A stretch of 64,000 bases of DNA from TMP-24 sp046348855 (GTDB taxonomy: Bacteria; Pseudomonadota; Alphaproteobacteria; Rhodobacterales; Rhodobacteraceae), in assembly GCA_046348855.1 (NCBI GenBank), contig JAXMDK010000012.1, positions 62,001 through 126,000 on the forward strand, in the 5' to 3' direction. The translations under genes and the position numbers were made by a program. Below, piece after piece: positions 58,300-64,000 of the stretch (positions within the stretch are counted from its first letter, which is position 1; every line of letters begins with the position of its first letter). The notes beneath the pieces are model-generated. The model did no database searches. It saw nothing but the letters and a program-made list of their open reading frames with translations, and was not told the DNA's origin.

Positions 58300-59430
58300 A
58301 TGAATGCCCCGCGTCTGTCGCCCGCCGCCGAACTGCACGCCAGCGTTGCACTCCCGTTCGAAAGGGCGAGGGCGATGCCGAAATCGGTCTATACCTCGCC
58401 CGAGTTCGTCAAGCTGGAGGAGGAGCGGATCTTCGCCCGCGAATGGCTGTGCGCCGGCCGCGCCGAGGCGCTGCCCAACCCCGGCGACTACCTGACCATG
58501 ACCATCGCCGGCGAGCCGGTGATCGTGCTGCGCGACCGCGACGGTGAAATCCGCGCCATGTCGAACGTCTGCCGCCACCGGATGTCGACGCTGTTGCAAG
58601 GCCGTGGCAACGCCCGGTCCATCGTCTGCCCCTACCACGCCTGGACCTACAACCTTGACGGCACCCTGCGCGGCGCGCCGGCGATGACGCTGAACGAAGG
58701 CTTCTGCAAGGAAGACATCGCCCTGCCGAAGGTGCGCTGCGAGGTCTGGCTGGGCTGGGTCATGGTGACGCTGAACCCCGACGCGCCGCCGCCCGGCGAG
58801 CGGCTGAAGGGCATCGAGGATCTGGTCGGCAAGTTCGAGATGCAGAACTATGTCGAGAACTTCCGCGAAACCTTCCGCTGGCACACCAACTGGAAGGTGC
58901 TGGCCGAGAACTTCATGGAAAGCTACCACCTGCCGGTCTGCCACATGGGCACCATCGGCAAGCAGGTGAACCTTTTGGAAATGACCTGCCCGGAAGGCAC
59001 GGACGCCTACAACTACCACTACATCCTCAAGGACGAGACGCTCGACCTGGCCATCGCCCATCCGACGAACACAAGGCTGGAAGGCGACGACCGGCGGATG
59101 ACCTGGCTGTTGACGATCTATCCCTCGCTGATGATCACCCTGACGCCCGGCTACTTCTGGTATCTGTCGCTGACCCCGGACGGGCCGGGCCATGTGAACG
59201 TGCTGTTCGGCGGCGGGCTGGCGCCCGAATTCGCCGCCGATCCGAAAGCCCAGGAAAGCTTTGCCCGGCTGCGCGCGCTTCTCGACGACGTGAACGTCGA
59301 GGACAAGGGCTGCACCGAGAAGGTCTATCAGGGCCTGCTGGCGGGCCTTTCGGAGCCCGGTCCTCTCAGCCACCTGGAGCGGCCGAACTACGAGTTCGCC
59401 CGTTATATCGCCGCGCGCATCCCGGACTGA
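58300..59430 (+). CDS. Rieske ring-hydroxylating-type monooxygenase (quaternary-amine group)
   Basis: This 376-residue protein has a Rieske [2Fe-2S] domain with Cys91, His93, Cys110 and His113 (VCRHRM, CPYHAW) and a catalytic domain with mononuclear-iron ligands His210 and His215 in ENFMESYHLPVCHMG. The bridging position is Glu207 instead of the usual Asp, as in carnitine monooxygenase CntA. I infer a quaternary-amine or betaine-like substrate. The ATG has a perfect GGAGGT upstream. No reductase component is adjacent. Confidence 0.9.
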   Translation: MNAPRLSPAAELHASVALPFERARAMPKSVYTSPEFVKLEEERIFAREWLCAGRAEALPNPGDYLTMTIAGEPVIVLRDRDGEIRAMSNVCRHRMSTLLQGRGNARSIVCPYHAWTYNLDGTLRGAPAMTLNEGFCKEDIALPKVRCEVWLGWVMVTLNPDAPPPGERLKGIEDLVGKFEMQNYVENFRETFRWHTNWKVLAENFMESYHLPVCHMGTIGKQVNLLEMTCPEGTDAYNYHYILKDETLDLAIAHPTNTRLEGDDRRMTWLLTIYPSLMITLTPGYFWYLSLTPDGPGHVNVLFGGGLAPEFAADPKAQESFARLRALLDDVNVEDKGCTEKVYQGLLAGLSEPGPLSHLERPNYEFARYIAARIPD

Positions 59431-59440
59431 CGGCCGGGCA

Positions 59441-59500
59441 GGGGGCTCTGCCCCCGCCGCCCGGACGGGCGGCCCCCCGGGATATTTCGGGACAGAAAGT
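59441..59500 (+). repeat. Rhodobacteral intergenic repeat, second hairpin copy
   Basis: After the Rieske gene: GGGGGC-TCT-GCCCCC (59441-59455), stem GCCGCCC/GGGCGGC (59456-59462 and 59467-59473), then CCCCCCGGGATATTTC and ACAGAAAGTGGGTC. The order is the same as at 50898. It ends at the convergent FAD-oxidoreductase gene. Confidence 0.7.
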
Positions 59501-59503
59501 GGG

Positions 59504-60889
59504 TCAGCGCCCCGTCAGCCAGTTGCCGAGCGCCGCGAGCCGCGACGGCGGGCCCTGCAGGCGATCCTCGCGCCGGTCGGCGGCATTCAGCAGCGCATAC
59601 ATGCCGGTGACGCCCAGCCAGCGCAGGGGTTCGGCTTCCCATTTGCGGACCCGGCGGTTGACCCAGGGCAGCGAGGTCAGGTCGGTGGTGCGGTCCAGCG
59701 TCAGGTCGGCGAGGGTGCGGCCGGCGAGGTTCGAGGTCGAGACGCCGACCCCGACATAGCCGCCCGCCCAGCCGATCCCGGTGGCGCGGTCGAGCCCGAC
59801 GGTCGCGCACCAGTCGCGCGGAACCCCCAGCACGCCGCACCATGCATGGGCGACGGGATGGCTGCGCGCGGCGGGGAAATGCCGGTGCAGGATCGCGACC
59901 AGCCGGCGGATCGTTTCGGGGTCGGGCGCGCCGGAGCGGTCGAGCGATGAGCCGTAGCGATAGGGAACCCCGCGCGCGCCCACGGTGATGCGGCCTTCGC
60001 GGGTGCGCTGGCAATAGCAATAGGCGTTCTGGAAATCCCCCAGGATTTCATGGCCTTTCCAGCCGATCTGGTCCCAGACCTCGGGCGGCAGCGGCGCGGT
60101 CGCGATCTGGGCGGAGTTCAGCGGCAGCCAGTCGCGCCGCAACCCCGGCAGGGTGGCGGTGAAGCCTTCGGTGCAGCGCAGGATGCGGGCGGCGCGAACC
60201 GTGCCGAACGGGCTGGCGACGCGCCCCGGCGCGATGGCGGTCGCCGGCGTGCCTTCGGCGATCACGACGCCCAGCCGTTCGACGGCGGCGGCCAGCCCGC
60301 GCACCAGTTTTGCCGGCTGGACCCGGGCGACACCCTGCACGATCATCGCGCCGAGCGTGCCGGGGATGGTGACGCGGGCGCGGGTTTCCTCGGCGCCGAG
60401 CTCGAACACCCGGTCGTCCTCGCCCCAGTGGCGGCGGTGGGCGACCTCGGACTTCAGCCGCGCCAGCTGGGCGGGGTTGGTCGCCACCATCAGTTCGTCG
60501 GTGGGCAGGATGTCGGCGTCGATGCCTTCGGCCTGCGCCACCCGCATGACCTCGGCCACCGTGCCGCCCATCGCCCTGACCAGCCGCCGCACCGGGTCGG
60601 CCCCGGCGCTGGCGGCATATTTCTCCTGGCTCCAGGCGAAGCCGCCGGTCAGCCAGCCGCCATTGCGCCCCGAGGCGCCGAAACCGGCGAATTCCTTTTC
60701 CAGGACCACGATCTTCAGCCGGGGGTCGGCCTTTTTCAGGTAGTAGGCGGTCCAGAGGCCGGTATAGCCCGCGCCGACGATGCAGACATCGGCGGCGGTA
60801 TCACCGGCAAGGGGCGCGCGCCGGGCGGGCAGGCCGCCAATATCCGCATACCAGAACGACACATCGCCAACATGGTCCACGTCCGTCAT
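59504..60889 (-). CDS. FAD-dependent amine/amino-acid oxidoreductase (DAO family)
   Basis: This 461-residue protein has a dinucleotide motif ADVCIVGAGYTGLWTAYYLKK and the flavin-contact FAGFGASGRNGGWLTGGF typical of PuuB/sarcosine-oxidase-like DAO-family enzymes, with GWAGGYVGVGVSTSNLAGRTLADL near the C-terminus. Substrate unknown. The start MTDVDHVGDVSFWYADIGG was chosen; the longer frame is not supported. It is convergent with the Rieske gene. Confidence 0.9.
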   Translation of the reverse strand: MTDVDHVGDVSFWYADIGGLPARRAPLAGDTAADVCIVGAGYTGLWTAYYLKKADPRLKIVVLEKEFAGFGASGRNGGWLTGGFAWSQEKYAASAGADPVRRLVRAMGGTVAEVMRVAQAEGIDADILPTDELMVATNPAQLARLKSEVAHRRHWGEDDRVFELGAEETRARVTIPGTLGAMIVQGVARVQPAKLVRGLAAAVERLGVVIAEGTPATAIAPGRVASPFGTVRAARILRCTEGFTATLPGLRRDWLPLNSAQIATAPLPPEVWDQIGWKGHEILGDFQNAYCYCQRTREGRITVGARGVPYRYGSSLDRSGAPDPETIRRLVAILHRHFPAARSHPVAHAWCGVLGVPRDWCATVGLDRATGIGWAGGYVGVGVSTSNLAGRTLADLTLDRTTDLTSLPWVNRRVRKWEAEPLRWLGVTGMYALLNAADRREDRLQGPPSRLAALGNWLTGR

Positions 60890-60960
60890 CCGATCCCCCG
60901 TCCCGGTCTGCCGGCCGACGCTAGCCGGTTTGGCGCGCCAAGGCGAGAGGCGGGACGGCG

Positions 60961-61036
60961 TGGTAGGCCCGGAGGGACTTGAACCCCCAACCAAGGCGTT
61001 ATGAGCGCCCTGCTCTGACCATTGAGCTACAGGCCC
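60961..61036 (-). tRNA. tRNA with CAU anticodon, probably tRNA-Ile2 (lysidine type)
   Basis: Reading the minus strand, a 76-base cloverleaf has acceptor GGGCCTG/CGGGCCT, anticodon stem GGGCG/CGCCT with loop CTCATAA, T arm GGGGG/CCCTC around TTCAAGT, and encoded CCA. CAU may be initiator/elongator Met or tRNA-Ile2. The eight-base D loop and the TTGGT-type variable region resemble E. coli tRNA-Ile2 more than elongator Met, so I favour Ile2. Confidence 0.78.
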
Positions 61037-61177
61037 GACCTTGCGCCATGCCTAGCACAAAGCGGGCGCGCGTCAACCGCTCCGCCCGGCGCGCGCGCCC
61101 CGCGAAAGGCGCGTTGTAGCCGCCGCTGCAATCGGGTAATGGGCCGTGCCAGTGACGGTTTGTCCTTTGGAGATTCC

Positions 61178-62224
61178 ATGACCGAGCCGAAAAGCGGGCT
61201 GACCTACGCCGAAGCGGGAGTCGACATCGACGCGGGCAATGCGCTCGTCGAGCGGATCAAGCCGGCGGCGAAACGGACGAACCGGCCGGGAACCCTGTCG
61301 GGGCTGGGCGGGTTCGGGGCGCTCTTCGACCTCAAGGCCGCGGGCTACCGCGATCCGGTTCTGGTCGCCGCCACCGACGGGGTGGGAACCAAGCTGAAGA
61401 TCGCCATCGACACCGGGACGGTCGACACGATCGGCATCGACCTGGTGGCCATGTGCGTGAACGACCTGGTCTGCCAGGGGGCGGAGCCGCTGTTCTTTCT
61501 CGACTATTTCGCCACCGGCAAGCTCGAGGTCGACAAGGCGGCGCGGATCATCGACGGCATCGCCGATGGCTGCGCCCGGTCGGGCTGCGCGCTGATCGGC
61601 GGCGAGACGGCGGAAATGCCGGGCATGTATCATGGCGGCGATTTCGACCTCGCGGGCTTTGCCGTGGGCGCGATGGAACGGGGCGCCGACCTGCCGCGCG
61701 GCGTGCGCGAAGGCGACGTGCTCTTGGGCCTGGCCTCGGACGGAGTGCATTCCAACGGCTATTCCTTCGTGCGCAAGGTGGCCGAACGGTCCGGCCTTGG
61801 CTGGGATGCGCCTTCGCCGTTCAGCCAAAACACCTTGGGCGCGGCGCTTCTGGCGCCGACGCGGCTTTACGTGAAGCAGGCGCTGGCGGCGGTCCGGGCC
61901 GGCGGCGTCCATGCGCTGGCCCATATCACCGGCGGCGGGTTGACCGAAAACCCGCCGCGCGTCCTGCCCGAGGGGCTCGCCTGCGAGATCGACCTGTCGT
62001 CCTGGGCGCTGCCGCCGGTCTTCCGCTGGCTGGCCGAAACCGCGGCGATGAGCGAGCCGGAACTCCTCAAGACCTTCAACTGCGGCATCGGCATGATCGC
62101 CGTGGTGGCCGACGACCGGGCCGACGCGATCGAGGCGCTTCTGACGCGCGAGGGCGAACAGGTGGTGCGCCTTGGCCATGTGGTCAAGGGCGAGGGGGTT
62201 CGCTACAAGGGTCAGCTTCTGTGA
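61178..62224 (+). CDS. purM: Phosphoribosylformylglycinamidine cyclo-ligase
   Basis: PurM (348 aa) forms the imidazole ring (AIR) in purine synthesis. Characteristic segments are LTYAEAGVDIDAGNALVERIKP, LVAATDGVGTKLKIA, GIDLVAMCVNDLVCQGAEPLFFLDYFATGKL, LIGGETAEMPGMY and LAHITGGGLTENPPRVLP. The stop overlaps the purN GTG start (GTGA). The ATG follows GGAGATT. A tRNA gene lies upstream on the other strand. Confidence 0.97.
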   Translation: MTEPKSGLTYAEAGVDIDAGNALVERIKPAAKRTNRPGTLSGLGGFGALFDLKAAGYRDPVLVAATDGVGTKLKIAIDTGTVDTIGIDLVAMCVNDLVCQGAEPLFFLDYFATGKLEVDKAARIIDGIADGCARSGCALIGGETAEMPGMYHGGDFDLAGFAVGAMERGADLPRGVREGDVLLGLASDGVHSNGYSFVRKVAERSGLGWDAPSPFSQNTLGAALLAPTRLYVKQALAAVRAGGVHALAHITGGGLTENPPRVLPEGLACEIDLSSWALPPVFRWLAETAAMSEPELLKTFNCGIGMIAVVADDRADAIEALLTREGEQVVRLGHVVKGEGVRYKGQLL

Positions 62225-62811
62225 AGCGGGTGGCCATCCTGATCTCCGGGGGTGGCTCCAACATGGTGGCGCTGGCCCAGAGCATGCGGGGCGATCATCC
62301 GGCGCGGGTCGTGCTTGTCGCCTCGAACGATCCGCAGGCCGGTGGCCTGGCCCGCGCGGCCACCCTGGGCCTGCCGGTGGCCGCCGTCGACCATCGCGCC
62401 TTCGGCCGGGACCGAGCGGCCTTTGAAGAGGCACTGCTGGCGCCGATCCTGGCGGCGCGGCCCGACATCATCTGCCTGGCCGGGTTCATGCGGGTGCTGA
62501 CGCCTGGCTTTGTTGCGCGCTTCCAGGGGCGGATGATGAATATCCATCCGTCGCTCCTGCCGAAATATCCGGGGCTCGACACCCACCGGCGCGCGCTGGA
62601 GGCCGGCGACGCCGAGGCCGGCTGCACCGTCCACGAAGTCACCCAGATTCTCGACGACGGGCCGATCCTGGGGCAGGCGCGCGTCCCGATCCGGCCTGAC
62701 GACACGCCGGCGACGCTGGCGGCGCGGGTTCTTTACGCCGAACACCGGCTTTACCCGGCGGTCCTGCGCCGCTTTGCCGGCGGAGACCGGACGCCCCTGC
62801 TGCTTGACTGA
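62221..62811 (+). CDS. purN: Phosphoribosylglycinamide formyltransferase
   Basis: PurN (196 aa) transfers a formyl group from 10-formyl-THF to GAR. It shows VAILISGGGSNMVAL, ICLAGFMRVLTPGFV, NIHPSLLPKYPGLDTHRRALEAGD, and GCTVHEVTQILDDGPILGQ, with the catalytic Asn-His-Asp set. The GTG start overlaps the purM stop, so the pair is translationally coupled. Confidence 0.96.
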   Translation: MKRVAILISGGGSNMVALAQSMRGDHPARVVLVASNDPQAGGLARAATLGLPVAAVDHRAFGRDRAAFEEALLAPILAARPDIICLAGFMRVLTPGFVARFQGRMMNIHPSLLPKYPGLDTHRRALEAGDAEAGCTVHEVTQILDDGPILGQARVPIRPDDTPATLAARVLYAEHRLYPAVLRRFAGGDRTPLLLD

Positions 62812-62965
62812 ACCCGTGATGGACAAAGCCGGGTCGGAACCGCCGATAGGGACGGGTTTGCGCAACAGTCGGACCGGACCGCTCGACTTGACTTTTATTC
62901 CCTCCGACACTCGCCTATCAGAAGGCCATGGCAGGCGGGATGACCCCGCACACTGCAGGATCACC

Positions 62966-64000
62966 ATGAAGATCATTACCAAGACGGACGAATTTGCCGC
63001 ATTCTGCGCTGCCGCCAAGGCCCAGCCCTATGTGACCATCGACACCGAGTTCCTGCGCGAACGGACCTATTATTCCAAGCTGTGCCTGATCCAGATGGCG
63101 CTGCCCGGCAAGACCGGCGAGGCGGTTCTGGTCGACCCTCTGGCCGAGGGCCTGTCGCTGGAACCGCTTTACGACCTGTTCCGGCATCAGGAGACGGTCA
63201 AGGTCTTTCACGCGGCCCGGCAGGACCTGGAAATCTTCTTCGTCGAGGGCAAGGTCTTTCCGACTCCCTTGTTCGACACCCAGGTCGCGGCGATGGTCTG
63301 CGGCTTTGGCGAGCAGGCGGGCTACGAGACGCTGGTCAAAAAGATCGCCCGCGAAAATCTCGACAAGTCGTCGCGCTTCACCGACTGGTCGCGCCGGCCG
63401 CTGAGCGAGGCGCAGATGGTCTATGCGCTGGCCGACGTGACGCACCTGCGGGTGATCTACGAACATCTCAGCCGCGAACTGGTCCGCACCGGCCGGCAGA
63501 AATGGGTCGAGGAGGAACTGTCGACCCTGCTCGACCCCGAAACCTACATCACCCGCCCCGGCGAGGCCTGGCAGAAGGTCAAGACCCGCACCACCTCGGG
63601 CCGGTTCATGGCGATGGTCCGGGAACTGGCGCGGTTCCGCGAAGATTACGCCCAAAGCCGCGACGTGCCGCGGTCGCGCGTGTTCAAGGACGACGCGCTG
63701 CTGGAACTGGCCTCGACCCGGCCGACCAATGCCGAGGAACTTGGCCGGTCGCGGCTTCTTCTGCGCGAAGGGCGCAAGGCCGAGATCGCCGAAGGTATCC
63801 TGGCAGCGATCAAGGCCGGGATGGAGACCAAGCCCGAGGATTTCCCCAAGATCGACCCGTCGCGCGAACAGTTGCAGGTCAACACCGCGCTGGCCGACCT
63901 GCTGCGGGTGCTGCTGAAGGCCAAGTCGGAAGAAACCGGCGTGGCGCCGAAGCTGATTGCGGCGGCGTCGGAGCTGGACGCGCTGTCGGCCGGCCAGCGC
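62966..64000 (+). CDS. rnd: Ribonuclease D (partial, C-terminus outside window)
   Basis: The first 345 residues are inside the window. RNase D is a 3'-5' exonuclease for tRNA maturation. DEDD residues are visible: Asp26 and Glu28 in TIDTEF, Asp in FHAARQDLEIFF, Asp in FDTQVAAM and the YALADVTHLRVIY block. An HRDC-type helical region begins around residue 210. It follows purN by 154 bases; a weak TTGACT lies about 75 bases upstream without a convincing -10. Confidence 0.93.
   Translation, partial: MKIITKTDEFAAFCAAAKAQPYVTIDTEFLRERTYYSKLCLIQMALPGKTGEAVLVDPLAEGLSLEPLYDLFRHQETVKVFHAARQDLEIFFVEGKVFPTPLFDTQVAAMVCGFGEQAGYETLVKKIARENLDKSSRFTDWSRRPLSEAQMVYALADVTHLRVIYEHLSRELVRTGRQKWVEEELSTLLDPETYITRPGEAWQKVKTRTTSGRFMAMVRELARFREDYAQSRDVPRSRVFKDDALLELASTRPTNAEELGRSRLLLREGRKAEIAEGILAAIKAGMETKPEDFPKIDPSREQLQVNTALADLLRVLLKAKSEETGVAPKLIAAASELDALSAGQR

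Noticed and set aside
60961..61036. Assignment of the CAU tRNA as elongator or initiator Met
   Set aside because: The eight-base D loop and TTGGT variable region fit tRNA-Ile2 better, though Met is not excluded without a covariance model.
62888..62920. Promoter before rnd
   Set aside because: TTGACT is present, but there is no -10 at normal spacing.
1..64000. CRISPR arrays, insertion sequences and riboswitches
   Set aside because: No regularly spaced direct repeats, transposase genes or recognisable riboswitch cores were seen by eye.

Overview
The window is about 64 kb of high-GC (roughly 65-68% by eye) chromosomal DNA from an alphaproteobacterium, most probably a member of the Rhodobacteraceae (Rhodobacter/Tabrizicola/Gemmobacter/Paracoccus-like). 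The evidence is a complete RcGTA-type gene transfer agent (GTA) cluster next to cysE, an ALA-synthase-type hemA preceded by an FNR-like box, pyruvate dehydrogenase E1-beta with its own lipoyl domain, and strong similarity of the housekeeping proteins to that family. The calls rest on reading the sequence and on remembered family features; no database search was run.

Layout. 0-12 kb: start of rpsF (minus), a cytochrome b561-YceI fusion, a PACE-type efflux protein, the fatty-acid operon fabD-(LysE exporter)-fabG-acpP, an LssY-domain protein, a GNAT acetyltransferase, a divergent HisA-like TIM barrel, an arginase/agmatinase-family hydrolase, a glutamine amidotransferase, fabF-mltG and a GFA-family protein. 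12.3-27.2 kb: the GTA operon g1-g15, all on the plus strand and largely translationally coupled (small and large terminase, portal, head-formation protein, protease, capsid, connectors, tail tube, chaperones, tape measure, baseplate, peptidase, megatron), plus a DUF2793 protein. 27.3-34.2 kb: cysE, then leftward pdhC-pdhB-pdhA, an FtsB/DivIC protein, class I aldolase and a degenerate SDR. 34.2-43.6 kb: pgk, two cyclophilins, tyrS, anmK, rarD, a small channel-like membrane protein, eno, an EamA transporter and a Fur-family regulator. 43.8-48 kb: two identical tRNA-Asp genes, small proteins, an M20 dipeptidase and hemA. 48.4-52.8 kb: a RodZ-like protein, ispG and an ABC-F ATPase. 53.1-60.9 kb: a metabolic island with a RACo-like corrinoid-protein activator, LtrA, GFA, CaiB-type CoA-transferase, a Rieske oxygenase of the quaternary-amine type and an FAD amine-type oxidoreductase. 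60.9-64 kb: a tRNA with a CAU anticodon, purM-purN and the start of rnd.

How it works together. Most of the window is core metabolism: fatty-acid synthesis, lower glycolysis (aldolase, PGK, enolase, PDH), cysteine, heme, isoprenoid and purine synthesis, and cell division and wall. The stand-out system is the GTA, a domesticated phage-like particle that packages host DNA. It appears intact here, but no integrase, repressor, replication or lysis genes are present. Regulatory candidates worth testing are an inverted repeat over the GTA promoter, GC-rich hairpins between capsid and adaptor genes, a -1-frame overlap at the tail chaperones, a palindrome in the pdhA promoter, and the FNR-like box at hemA. 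The most unusual proteins are the HisA-like paralog with altered active-site residues, the SDR that has lost its Tyr/Lys pair, and the K+-channel-like protein beside eno.
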